DNA of 64,000 nt. Source: Larix kaempferi. Lineage: Eukaryota; Streptophyta; Pinopsida; Pinales; Pinaceae. Each line of letters opens with the position of its first letter. Positions within the stretch are counted from its first letter, which is position 1. The stretch spans positions 6,526,001 through 6,590,000 of the forward strand of contig BSBM01000636.1 of assembly GCA_027924585.1 (NCBI GenBank). Direction: 5' to 3'. Shown one piece after another: positions 45,752 to 57,778 of this stretch. Under the pieces are notes generated by a model. That model made no database searches. It was not told where the DNA came from and saw nothing but the letters and a program-made list of their open reading frames with translations. A program made the translations under genes and the position numbers.

Positions 45752-46582
45752 TTATAAATCCATCCAATAGTCATCATGCCCATCCTTGTAAGAGAAGGGG
45801 GAGTCTTCATCTATTGCATCACATCCCTGGCGATACCCATCCTCATGTTCACAATAATCACCCTTAGAAGGCCTGGTTTCGAAAATGTTACAAGGAAGTA
45901 AACTTTCCAAACCTTCATTACTATGTGGGGAACATGGAGGAGTATCATCATACACATCCCAAATTTCATCATGGATTTCTTCTTGAGGCAAATCTGGCAT
46001 ACAAATGTGATCATCTTCACTAAAAAAATATTGAGATAGCTCTAGATCTTCAATATTTACCATCATGGCAACACAAGGTGGATCTTTAACAATGTCTTCA
46101 AACCAGGGTGCTTCATGAAGCTCTTCAATGGGGTCATTATGGATTTCCTCTTTGAAGTCAAGCCGTGCTTTAGAGATGAGGGAATTATATTCTTTAATAA
46201 GCTGCTTAATCTCATCCATCTTTCCTTTATGCCAACGATAATAGAAATATTTGAAAAAGTCAACCATGGAAACTATAGATTTTTCACGAAGGTTATAGAA
46301 CCAATTCTCTGCATTCCTCACCAAAGTAGACACAAATATGATCATCAGGTCATCCTCACACTGAACATTAAAACCAACCACCAGTTTGAAGAAAGAAACA
46401 ATATGATGGGTGGATGAATCTCCATTATTTCCACGGAACTTTGGAGCAACATCATATATCCCATCAACATTATAGCAATCATTAGGAAAACCATGGATAT
46501 TTGAGAAATTCAACGAGGGGAAAGCTTCAAACAGGAGAGTACGAAGCCCTTCCTTATCATCATCCATAATATACTTCAACAA
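45752..46582 (-). CDS. LARD gag protein
   Basis: 276 codons open from ATG 46582. Residues about 45-120 carry the retrotransposon gag pattern: KFRGNNGD, TLVRNAENWFYNL, MVDFFKYFYYRW, in the order of the Retrotrans_gag domain. The C-terminal half is very acidic (EDLELSQYF, DDHICMPDL, EDGYRQGCDAIDEDSP) and has no zinc knuckle. The protein would form particles around the element RNA in the cytoplasm. The frame is intact, in contrast with every other retroelement gene here, although the LTRs have diverged; this could mean recent selection or chance. Confidence 0.72.
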   Translation of the reverse strand: MLKYIMDDDKEGLRTLLFEAFPSLNFSNIHGFPNDCYNVDGIYDVAPKFRGNNGDSSTHHIVSFFKLVVGFNVQCEDDLMIIFVSTLVRNAENWFYNLREKSIVSMVDFFKYFYYRWHKGKMDEIKQLIKEYNSLISKARLDFKEEIHNDPIEELHEAPWFEDIVKDPPCVAMMVNIEDLELSQYFFSEDDHICMPDLPQEEIHDEIWDVYDDTPPCSPHSNEGLESLLPCNIFETRPSKGDYCEHEDGYRQGCDAIDEDSPFSYKDGHDDYWMDL

Positions 46583-46942
46583 TATATACTTGAAATGACC
46601 ATGGGATGCGTCTTGTACTAAACCAGGGGAGTTGTCAAATAATGGGCTTTAAATATTTTCACTGTGCTACATGAGCTCAATTACACACAATTAGTCTCAA
46701 CAATTTCATGAGAAATAAGGTTTTATTCCTTCAATGGAGTTGCCATGTGAGAAAAAATATGCATTTTAAACTCTCACAAATTTTTTTGCTTTACTTTGAT
46801 TTTTATTTTTTTATTTTTTTTAAAAGAAAAAGGTTAGTGGAGTTTCCAGATGAAAATTACAAATCTACTCTAAACATTCATCAAACAAAGCAAAAACAAA
46901 AAGGTGAAAAATCAAAAGTCGTATTCCGGGAATAAAATGATT

Positions 46943-46962
46943 TATCCCTGACAACAGTGCCA
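46943..46962 (-). other. LARD primer-binding site
   Basis: On the minus strand TGGCACTGTTGTCAGGGATA, a slightly decayed form of the TGGCGCCGTTGCCGGGGA site seen in many plant gypsy elements. It starts 4 bases after the CA end of the right (5') LTR at 46967. Confidence 0.8.
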
Positions 46963-46966
46963 AAAA

Positions 46967-49900
46967 TGTTGCCGCCTAAATACGCACATGGGATAACACG
47001 GAAGAAATATTCAAGCTGCTTGGTGCATCCTTGGGGGCAAGTATCGAGTTGAGATACTGTCACTCAACACTCAACTCCTCCGTCTATACCAATTCCTAGC
47101 GCAGACAATGGGTGTGGTCCCTAATAAAATAAAGCTACAACTTTTACGCTACAACAAAAAAGAAAGACAAATCTAGGAGCTTGAAATGATTACTGAAACA
47201 CGAGAGCAATAACACATGAATAATACCAACAACAGAGAATAAGATTAACCATGACACATAGTTGTTCGAACAAATGATAGTAAATTGATAGACCAATGCG
47301 AAAATAGTGTAAATGGAGTATGTTGAAAGGAAATGTTGTGTGAGTGCTTTGTGGTCAGTTTTAATTATTATGGATGCGTTGATAATGGGAAGGGGAGTTC
47401 TGATATACACAAAGGTGTGTGGAACAGGTTTGGATTTACCGAAAGTGGTTCCACAAAAGAATAATGTATATATCCTAGTTGCGGGGGGATGTCCAACAAT
47501 GACACCAAATGAGGGTGTATCTCGATGGGTCCCCACGGTCACTACCTAGTTGTTCCCTTTTCTTTGTGAAATTTTCCCACAATAACCAATCGCGAGACAC
47601 TAGTTTTTTGTCCTTTAAGGAGAGTTTATTTTAATTAAAGCCGTGAGTTGTTTAATTAAGTGTGGAATGTATCAAGTGTTACGATTCCATTTCTAATTGC
47701 TCCAAAGCTCAGGCAAGCCTGAGATGGGAAAGAGCGTACGCGGAAATTCGAGTTGAATATTAGTTCCAATTATTTGCAAATATAAGTATCGATTTGCAAA
47801 AGTAATAAAATGTTTTACTAATTACTACGGGATGAGAATCTCTTTTCTGATCATCCACCAATTACTCGGGAAATCCCTTTCAAAGATGGCGAGAGCACAC
47901 TTTAGGAATACACATCTAGGTTCATTACTTTGCAAATGATAAATAAAATATTGAAATATTAATTAAAATAACTAAAAAACAAATCTACTCTATTGGTTAG
48001 CACATGAAATAAAAGCAGAAAGCGAAAAATTTCACGCCATGAAAATGATGCAAGAACCCCCAGGGGGAAATAGGTGTGGGCGCTAAGTAGCCCACTTTCT
48101 TTATTATTATTTTACAATATTTTAAAGGTAGAGGCCTTTGGTCCTTATAAATTTGGATCCAAATACTTTACAAGGTTTTGAAATAAAGTAGGATCAAGAC
48201 TTGTTGCTCTAGGAGGCCTTGGATGGCTTGAACCTGAGAATTTTCGGCAGCACTTCCTCTTGTCCTGGAGAGAAACATGTAAAACCAGCCACCTATTATA
48301 CACCAAATGTGTCAATTAAAACGTTAAAAGCACAAAATAATTGAGTATTGAGTATTGAAATATTGGAAATAAGTGCAAGTATTCAACCATAAACTAGATC
48401 TATAATTATAAGCTTTAAGACTTAGATCCAACAACATACTCAAATAAATCAGCCTTTAGATATTTTTTAAAAGCAAAATAATTTACTTAAGCATGTTAGT
48501 AACCGTAACCAAAAGAAAATTAAGAAGAATTGAAGGAGAGAGAGAGAGAGAGAGAGAGTTGGAAGCCTGAGAAATTTGGATCGTGGATTCTGCTTTGGTG
48601 GAACACCAAGGGACTATGTCCTTGATAAGACCTTGAATATGAGGAAGATGAAACCTACATCAACCCCTTCTTCAAGTGAGATCACCTACAACTTAGAAAC
48701 CCTTGCACAAACAGATGATTAATGCCGACAGAAATAGAAACTTAGAAAGCATGCAATTAAACAAAAAATACATGCGAGCTAAAAGATCTCAAACAAACAA
48801 ACAGTAAGAGCATGGATCAATCTAGAACGATCTCTTACCATACTAAGAGATACCTCCCCTTGCAGGCCTACAACTAACCAACAAAAAGCAAAGAAAACAA
48901 GATAGATTATACCTCGTAAGCGCATGATAATCTACATTAACACATGAAAATCATTGCACCACAGATCTAACTCCAAAGCCTTATTTTATTCCAAAGATTA
49001 AAACAATACAATACAAAGCTAATCATCCTTTCGGTCCTCTAACCATGAGAAAATGAGAGGCAAATCCACGCTTAAATAGGAAAAAGAGAACACAAAACCC
49101 CAATGGGGCGAATTTTCCAAGTGTAGAAGAGATTGAGTGAAAGGGGGGCGAATTTGAGTTAACTGAGCTTGATTTGGAGTGCTTGGAGCTGATTGGAGTT
49201 GATTTCCACCTAAAAAATGTGCCTCCACTCCAATGGTGACACATCCCCCATCAAGAAATGTGCCCTCCTTTGGATGAATTCACCCTCTCTATTGGAGATC
49301 TTCAATCATGTCCATCAAGTGCCGAAACACAAGACTTGGTTCTCTCCTAACTCAACCTTGACTCTCAATCACAACTGCGACAACTCCGACTAACTAAAAC
49401 ATGTCTAGGACATGTTCCTTGATTTATGGGATTTGATTTTTCTCTATTTTTTGAATTTTTTATTCACTTTTTTGCCTTTTTCGAGAGAAATTTAATTTAC
49501 GTGATAAATAATCATTTATTTTCTCTCAAAATTGGGTTTAGGGGCTAAGTGGGTGCTTTGGGTTAGAAAAAGAGCACCCCAAGGCCAATTCCACCTCCTA
49601 ACCACACTTTTATGACATTTTTTATTTTTACAATTAAAACATTAAAAATTGCCCATTTTACGAGAAATTTTTTTATTTGCGAAAAATAAAAATAAACCTA
49701 GGGGGACCTAGTACATGTTCATATGACTCAATATTAATGACTAGCATGGAAATATACATAGGTACCTATAATTTAATAACCTCCTAAGGTTTATCCACCA
49801 AGGCGAATACTCCAGCTTTGGAGGTGTGAGTGAAAAGCTCAAAAATTATACGTCGCTAAAGTGCAACGCATAATTAACAAGGAAAAAACACTCTAGAGTA

Positions 49901-50125
49901 CCGCATTGATGTCTAAATATTAGGAAATCCAAGTCTTTTAAAAATTACATCATGCTACGTCAACTTATTACAACTCCCTGCAGGGTATCAAAATGTAAAA
50001 AAAATATAAAAAAAGGGCTAAGAGTAGCCTGCTGGACTTCTGATCTTCTGAATTTGAACAAGTACACTTGCTCAATCTTTGTCGGCTCACTTGAAATCCA
50101 AATAAGTACAACTTAGGTGGTAACA
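46967..50125 (-). repeat. 5' LTR of the LARD
   Basis: 3159 bp, direct copy of 41765-44880. GA-rich run at 48536-48558. Contains no coding region that is conserved between the two LTRs. Confidence 0.88.
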
Positions 50126-53100
50126 TATCATTCTTGCACACCAAGGTTTGCTTGGTGATCACATCTTTTACTCTAATTTCTTAGGACTTGAAAAAACCTA
50201 ACTCTTCAAAGTCTTAAGCTAAGTCAAGGGATCACTAAATGAAATGAGCAAGGGAAAGATTTTGGGGAGAGAATGTAAAACTAGGGATTGAATAACAATT
50301 GAAGAGTCACCACAATACTTGTGTTAATCCTGTGTTTTTTGAGCCTTATTAAAAATTGATAAACTATAGTGACTTATGCTTCATTATTAGATGTTATGCC
50401 AGGAACCCATGTAAATTTTGATTTCTTTTGTCCATTAGGACCATATATGGTGTCCCCCACTCCTGACACCCTTGGTTTTCCTTTTGATGCTCCATTGAAG
50501 AAAATATTGTGTTGTTTTATATATGATATCCATTGCTAAAATTTAGAATCCCCTAAGTTTAGTTGCCACTTATAAGACTGATTTGGTTTTCTTAATTAGA
50601 ACTTGAGGATCTTTAAGAACTCTATGATGAGAGTTTTCAACCATGGATTTTATTCCCCTTCATATAAATCTTGATCCAATTTCCCCATGTTGTTAGAGTA
50701 AATTGTCTCAACTAATAACCCCCTTGCTTGGTTTGCCACTCCCCAAGGCATAAAGGGTTCTTGGCAAAAAATGAGTCGATTTTGAGCTAGCAATATTTTC
50801 CAGGAGAAATTTTTTGGCATAGTAGTCCAAACTCTTATGGGAGGTGATTTATTGGCTAGAATTCTAACATATGAAAATGACCATGTTAGAAACATCTGCC
50901 TCTAGTCCTAAGGCATATGATTGTGAAATTCAAATCTTCAAAGGATATTGACCATGCTAAGAGAGTAAACTCACATTCCAGAAAGAGGTGATGGGTTGTC
51001 TCTTCAACATTGAGAAACAGGGGGCATGGAAATGGTCCTTTCACTCCTCAATTCTTAAAATTCTCTATTGTTAATGGTTTTCTTCACATAAATATCCAAC
51101 AAAACAACCTTAATTTTTGGAATATTGTCTCCTCCACAAATTTGTTTCCAAAGGTCTTAATCTATGGGGAATGCTATTTTTTTCCAACGTACGGGATATC
51201 CTTGTTTGATAGAGTAAGGGCCTCTATACGATCCCCAACCATGATAGTCTCATATATCTTGCTTCGTTGGTGCCACTCCACAAAGTTTTGAGAAGAGAAA
51301 GTTCAAATAAGATATGAGGTTCTCTAGGGGATAGAGATTTCCATTCAAGATACTTTCTTTTGTCTACATGCTCACAATTTGATAAATTTAAGAATGAGTG
51401 AACTCTATCAATTGCAAGCCACTCCCTGGTTCCATAATATATAAATCTCGAGAGAGATGTAGTAGTCCCAAGATTTTATCATCCAAGAGGTAGATCAACT
51501 TTCCATTTCCAAGCACCTAGGAGAGATGATCATAAGTTATGGGAGAAACTACCTTGCATAAATTGCATATCAAAGAGCCACTTACTTCTAGAATATGATT
51601 ATCTAAACTTCTTAATCAACCTCCAATCAGATACTTCTTGTGCAATACTTCCTTCCACCACTCTTTCTTTCCCGAGACAAGCCACCACAAGATTTTATCT
51701 CCTAAACCCAAGTTCTTCAAGAGAGAGTCTTTGATCGCCAATCCTCCCATTTCTAAGGGGGAATGCACAAAAAGCACAATATTTTTTGTTGTTATATTTC
51801 CCTCCCCGTCACATGAATTTTCTAATTTCTATCCTAATCGTTTGTGTAATAATGACTAGAGCTAGTAGGGTTGAGCTTTCACAAGCCAAGAGTGTTGATA
51901 ATATATATTTGATCATTACAACCCTACTTATTGTGTTCATCCACTGAGATCCCCATTGTGCCATTTTTATTAATGTTCTTGAGGAAGTGCATCCAATCTA
52001 ATGCCTTTGGCTATTTTAAGGTGATATGGATCTCCATATATATAAAGGATGTCCATGAATTTACTAGGGATAATTCCAACGTCCATGCTATTTATTGTAG
52101 TGTCTATAGGGAAGGATTCCAATCATTAATGTTACTTTTGTATTTATTGATTTTTCCTCCAAGGCATCCAAATAGGAACTCAACATACTTAAATTTGTTG
52201 GCTATAACCATCGAGGAACCTCATTGCAAAGAGGGTGTCATCTTCAAATTGAGAATCATTGATCATATTTATGCCTTTGACACCTTTTATCGCCATCATG
52301 TGTCTAATAAACCTTTGATGCTCTAGTTTTATTCCCATAGATCCTAGCATGAGAATATATAGCATGGGGAAAAGAAGGCATTCCTAGTGTAGACCCAAAC
52401 TATTTTGGAAGGAGGGGGCTAACCAACCATTCACTAAGGGATCAATCCATGGTTGTACAATGCAAAATTTAATCCAACTTATAAAGTGAGGCACAAATAC
52501 AAATTGTCTAAGTATTGAAAAAATGAATGCATCCATAACTTTGCCAAAGGCATTAGCCATTTTGATTTTTGTTATCATGTATTTCTCATTATCGGACCTA
52601 CTAGAGTGTATAGCTTCTTGCACAAAGAAGGTGTTGTTTGTGATTTGACATGGCTAAATGCATACCCCTTTGTTATCCAATAGTAACTGAGGGAGCATGC
52701 AACTCAATATATTTTCCATGATTTTGGTTTGAATTTTGTAAGAGGCATTATATAAAGATATTGGGGAAAAATTGGCGAAGGGGGAGGGATTGCTTTCTTT
52801 AGGAATGAAAGCAAATAAAAAGAGTTTATCCCACTCCTAAACATGGATTTTTGGAAAGATGTGTTTAGCATACAACATCGATCATATTTTATTATATGCC
52901 AACAAGCCCTATAGAAGTGGATAGAGACACTGCATGGGCCTAGATATTTGTTTAGATCCAATCCTCATATGACTATAATAACTTCTTTCTTTGTTAGCTA
53001 GACTAAAGCTCTATTATCTTTCATTGAGACCATGTTTATATGACCTACACCATCTCCTAAATGACGGGTTCTAAGGTTGGATCCTCCTTTGAGTATAGGC

Positions 53101-53330
53101 ACTTGAAATAAAGTTTGATTTCTTGTAATTGGTTTCTTAGTTGTCTAGTACAAGCCTTCTTAATTGTCTAACATGACCCTTCTTGAATAAAAAAGTACAT
53201 ATCAAAGAACTATCCATATCAGGAAACATAAGACATCCAAAACACCACTCACCACTTTACAAAAAAAACCTTCAAAAGAACATACATCATATCTCGTAAT
53301 AGTATAAAAAGCCACCCCAACAGTATCAAA
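50126..53330 (-). pseudogene. LINE-B copy 3 ORF2 (RT to RNase H)
   Basis: Minus strand, 5' to 3': RT start about 53000-52700 (HFYRACW, then P-rich KKAIPPPSP...), RT palm 52623-52384 (QEAIHSS, MANAFGKV, GLH), QFEDDTLF near 52230 where QFADDTLL is expected, C-terminal LINE block about 51780-51600 (EMGGLAIKDSLLKNL, WWKEVLHKKYL), zinc-like segment about 51010-50960 (HHLFLEC), RNase H about 50515-50126 (FNGASKG, TSNNEA, GDSSIV, FFQVLRN, QANLG). It is interrupted by many stops. The RT catalytic Asp in the MANAFD block is gone and the first RNase H Asp is Asn. The LARD sits in its last codons. Confidence 0.75.
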
Positions 53331-53339
53331 GCAAAACCA

Positions 53340-53760
53340 TAACATATAACTATAACTATTTAAACTTGTTGAGCATTAGCACAATCATATTTTAGTAAGA
53401 GATTTAAAGAAAAACAATATTTAAAAAGTCAAATTAAATTTATATTTTTATTATATTTTTAATAGTGAAAGATCAAATTAAATTTATATTTTTATTAAAT
53501 TGTATTTTTATTAAATTTTTAATGTGTTTGAAGTACAAGTATTTTATGTGTACGTTATTCTAAAGGAATCATTGTATTTCTTTGGATTGATGTCAATATC
53601 ACTTAGTTATGATATGATAGATGACAAAATGTAACATCTTTGTGTTAAAAAATGAATAAAATGAATGAAACATTTTTATTGTATTGTATATTTAAAATGG
53701 ACTTAGATAAACATTATTTAATTAAAATTGAAGTTCATAATGTTTTAAGTTATAATGTTG
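53340..53760. repeat. AT-rich dispersed repeat arm, copy 3 (short)
   Basis: Matches 25500-26010 and 9670-10040 (ACTATTTARACTTGTT, GATGTCAATATCA, GACAAAATGTAACATC) but lacks much of the endonuclease part and ends near 53760. Same position relative to LINE-B coding sequence as in the other copies. Confidence 0.65.
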
Positions 53761-56339
53761 GTATATTAGCTTTTAGTCAGCTGGGTTGTTTTTCTCTGGG
53801 CTTTGTTTTTATTCTGATCCTTTACGTTTTTGTCTGCATCATGATTCCTATTTCTTATGCTTTTATGGGATAGTTTGGATGTAGTGAGGCTTTTCCCTGT
53901 AGGCCCTGTTATCACATAGATTGTAGCTGCCACTAAAGGTATCCTATATGGGACAGTAGAGGTGGGGAAACTAAACTAGTGACATTGCAAGGGCCTCGTC
54001 CACCACTTGATTAGAGTGGTTGTCACGTTGGACGGGCTCTTGTCGCTTTAGATAAAGCTAAGAGAAAGATCAAGGGGGAGACCCTATCCAACCAATGAAA
54101 TCTATCAAACCAACACAAGATACACAAACAAGTATAAACTAGACCAAAACAAATATTCCTTGAGTTGATCACTCTAGATATATAGGATATATGTGGGATA
54201 TAGGAGTTAAGGACCGATTGAGAGGATTTAGAGGTATGGGAAATGTTTAGTGTTAAATATTTATCACCACAATAAATATTATGGACTAGATCTAGATAGA
54301 TCAAGTGCCAACAAAAGATACCCAAATTGCTCCACCTAGGGTTTAAGCAAATGAATGTAGGATGGTAACAAATGGGGGGATTTAAGGGATACATGACACT
54401 TAAATTGGTTTCTTGGGGTTATATATGAGCTTCGGAAGATAAACAAGCAACACCCAAATCGTAAATCGGGACAAATGATCAACTTCCCAAGGAGGGCGAA
54501 TTTCCCCAAAGAGGACAAGTGCTTTATTGAGGGTAAATGGAGTTGGTTTTAGCTCAAACTTGGTCTCTAAGGGTTTGAGAGGATTTCCAACTTGGGTTTT
54601 GAATTACAAGCCCAAAATATCACCCAATCTACTACTTCTAAGAAATAAGGGTTTTAAACTTTTGATTTATTATGTGACTAATGGAATAGAAATTGGAACA
54701 AGATAAAACCTAAGATATTACTTGTAAAAATTGCGGCCACCAAATACAATGATGATCCTTTCACCTAGTTACAATTTCAAGCCTGATCTAGTGAGTTCCA
54801 AGCTAGATCGAATTCCCTAGTGAAGGTAGCGCGCCCCTCTTCCCTGCAAATGCAAACAACAAATGTTAGATTTGATCTACAATAAAAAGAGAATAGAAAT
54901 TCAAGACATCTCAAGAAATAAATCAATGACACAAAGCACAATTGGATACTTCCCGAGATGAAATGTTTTGGAGAGAGAGAGATGGAGATTTCTCACAAAA
55001 TCACCCTCCACAAAATCGCACCCTTGCAAAACCAAATCGGCCTCCACAAAAATATTTTTAAACCACTATGATTTTGCTCAAATGTATAAGAGAAAGGCTT
55101 TACAATCAAGTACAAGAACATTCATCAAATATTTCCAAGAGTTTTCTTCAAAATTTTCTTTTTATTGCCAAAGATCTAAGAGCCAAAAGTCCATTGCAAT
55201 GAGTGAGATATTGAATAAATATATCCTCACAATACAAAAACCCTACACCCAAAAAGATGGAGGGTTAGTATCAAAAGATAATACATCAATATCAACGGAA
55301 ATTAATGTGCCAGACAATATACATGAGATCACTCAAAGAGGGGGACGCAATTTCCTCAATGATGCCTAGGGGGGGACATAACATAAGATATGACATGGTA
55401 CAACATAATCACATAAGAGAGGGGGGATAGGAGGTCCAAAGTCTCTCCACCAACATCCCCTAGTACATCAACATAAGATACAACATGTAATAATCATGGT
55501 ACAACTAGGAAATGTGCCCCCTCTATGGAAAATGACGCCCCCAAGGAGAAGAATAAAATCGTGTGGACCCCAAAAAATGATGTAGACCATGTTAGAAGGT
55601 GTCTAGAGCATCAATATCATCCATCGAATAAACATCATGCCATTTCCTTGCCCCATTAAGCCAAATCGAATTCCTTGCTAGCCATTCTCACCTTTTTTAT
55701 GCAAATTTTTTATGGTACTGTGTTGCTGGAAAATAGAATGGACATATCATCAAGTACTTGTGCCCATAACTGATATCTAAGTGCACCAATGGACTTACAA
55801 TGTCTACATCCACTAGGAATGAGTACAGATACACCATATGTCCATCAAGAAATACATATGGAAGCTCATCCATGCTAGAATAATAAAAATATGGCCTGTA
55901 AACGCTAATAATAATAAAAATAATGCAAGCCACCATGGAAAATCACTGTCTGGAGCATGGATCCATCTAATGAACATCAAAGGGCACCGAATAACCAAAA
56001 TTGAACTTTGCCGACCAAATTCATCCCAGACCCTGCTATTGACTTGGTCAAACTGGTTTGACCATGTCACAAATGATCAAAATAATGACCCAAACTGAGA
56101 ACAATTGATCCTACATGTACAGATGCATGAAATATGCTCCCTTATTTATATTAGTAGAAATACTAAAGAATTAAGCAGCATTATAATGGTGACCATAAAT
56201 AAAAATCATCCACAGTAAGTCTAGATCAAAGCAATACATCACTCCAAGTAAAAGCCTCAAGTGTATACTCATTTATAGACTTGACCATTTTGTTAGCTAT
56301 GGGTGAGATGGATGAAGCAAGGCTAGGATAAGTGGATTT
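53761..56339. other. 2.6 kb with no recognised feature
   Basis: Contains scattered frames of up to 133 codons (54968-55369, + strand, Lys/Ser-rich, MERERWRFLTKSPSTKS...) without family resemblance, and a GA-rich stretch at 54971-54986. The base composition and the phrase style (short G-runs, ACATAAGATA... repeats at about 55380 and 55470) suggest decayed LTR-type sequence, but no LTR pair, PBS or coding domain was found. Confidence 0.4.
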
Positions 56340-56951
56340 TGTTAGAATTTGCACTTGAATAGTAGTTATGTTAGATTATTAAACAAATTCTACTATATCA
56401 CAATAAACATAAGCAATATGATCACTGAAAGATAGACAAGCACAACATACACAAGAGTTTATCCTGGGATAGCCCTCTAGGGGAAGAAAACCCAGTAGAA
56501 CTTCTTCAATATAGATTCTGTCAACAAGTACAATGTCAATACAATGAAGAGCTAAATCTCTCAATACAAAGATGCCCCAAGAATAAAAGATACAAGGGCA
56601 AGATAAGATAGAACCCCAAACATAATATTCCTCCAGCTGCAGCTACTCTCCCATGCTCACTTATTCACTTGCTTGAGCGAAATTATGATGATCCAAATGA
56701 GAGATTCGACCCCCTTATTTATACACTTGTCTAGCTGAATTTTTCACTATAGGGCCGGCTTCAATGGGGCAGTTTTACCCATTGTTTAGGGAAGACTGCC
56801 CATTGTTTGGGGTAGTTTTACCCACTGACTTTTGTGGAGCCGAGTTTATTTTCACTTATTTTTATAGGGTTTTTACATGATCAATTACAATATGAATATA
56901 TTCCGAAGGAATATAATAAGAATATCTTATGAAGTTACCTAATATTCAACA
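56340..56951 (-). repeat. 3' LTR of copia 2
   Basis: 612 bp with TG at the left and CA at the right on the plus strand (TGTTAGAATTT...ATTCAACA), so it is TGTTGAAT...TAACA in element sense. Contains a duplicated CCCATTGTTTRGGG block at about 56778 and 56808. The other LTR is outside the window. Confidence 0.82.
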
Positions 56952-56960
56952 CTCCCTCTT
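56952..56960 (-). other. polypurine tract of copia 2
   Basis: AAGAGGGAG on the minus strand directly abutting the TG of the LTR, the expected primer for plus-strand DNA synthesis. Confidence 0.85.
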
Positions 56961-57189
56961 AACAAGGAAGGTATTCTTCTGACACGAACATCATCATTGC
57001 TGCTACAAAATCTGTACTCTAACCATTTACTTGTGACATCTCTCGAATCTATACATCACTAGAAGTTATGCATGAGCAAACCATCATCTCAATCATGCAT
57101 TAGTCACTATCATACATCAGGGGGCATCACAGTAGCAACACATTAGCAAGCCAAGAGTGCATATTACGTCATTAGGAGACTTCGTCTAG

Positions 57190-57660
57190 CTCACACAGAA
57201 TCTAGACACACACATCCGACTAGATACACAACTCGATTGGATACAAATACATGGTTGGATACACATACTCAGTTTGATACACATACTCATTTGGATACAC
57301 ATACTCAGTTGGATACACATACTCGACTGGATACACATACTAAGTATGGTCATGCTCTCCAGTCTGCCAACATATGGTCACGTTCTCCAGTCATCACAAG
57401 TATGGTCACTCTCTCCAATATGCCAGGGTATAGTCACTCTCTCTAGTCATCGCAAGTATGGTCAAGCTTTCCAACCTTCCAGAGTATAGTCATGCTATCC
57501 AACCATCCAAGTATGCTCACACTCTCCAATCATCACAAGAGTTGGTCACTCTCTCCAGTCATCTCACACTAGCTCCAATTGGATACTCAACTCAATTGGA
57601 TACACATACAAAGTATGGTCACACTCTCCAGTCATCAAGAGGTGGTCACTCGCTCCAGTT
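57190..57660. repeat. minisatellites in the copia 2 3' untranslated region
   Basis: Two families in series. At about 57236-57340 an 18-bp unit GGATACACATACTCRNTT is repeated about six times. From 57345 to 57650 a looser unit of 30-36 bp with AGTATGGTCACTCTCTCCAG and a CAGTCATCACA segment is repeated about nine times. A single GGATACACATACAAAGTATG near 57598 joins the two motif types. Confidence 0.85.
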
Positions 57661-57778
57661 CTCATAGAGTCTAGTAATCCGTGCCTGTAAATGACCACCT
57701 CCTACTACCGCACCGTTCAACTACAGCCCACCAGATTGCATATGTGACTCATCCCTCCCTCTTACAAGGGACATCGCT

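Larger units (their letters stand above)
41765..50125 (-). mobile_element. LARD-type LTR retrotransposon (3.1-kb LTRs, gag-only interior)
   Basis: Two direct repeats of about 3.1 kb (41765-44880 and 46967-50125), both starting TGTTGCC and ending GGTAACA, enclose 2086 bp with a gag frame but no pol. The flanks are GATCA and TATCA, a 5-bp TSD with one change. A PBS lies inside the right LTR on the minus strand. The element is 8.36 kb and cannot move without enzymes from another element. The gag resembles Ty3/gypsy gag (Retrotrans_gag), so the helper was probably a gypsy relative. No clear polypurine tract precedes the left LTR. Confidence 0.88.

Noticed and set aside
53652-54394. Hydrophobic ORFs as membrane protein genes
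   Set aside because: T-rich DNA gives hydrophobic codons on one strand. There is no family match or start context.
57237-57667. ORFs encoding HTQLDTHT-type and related repeats
   Set aside because: They are read-outs of minisatellites in the untranslated region of copia 2, on the strand opposite to the element.
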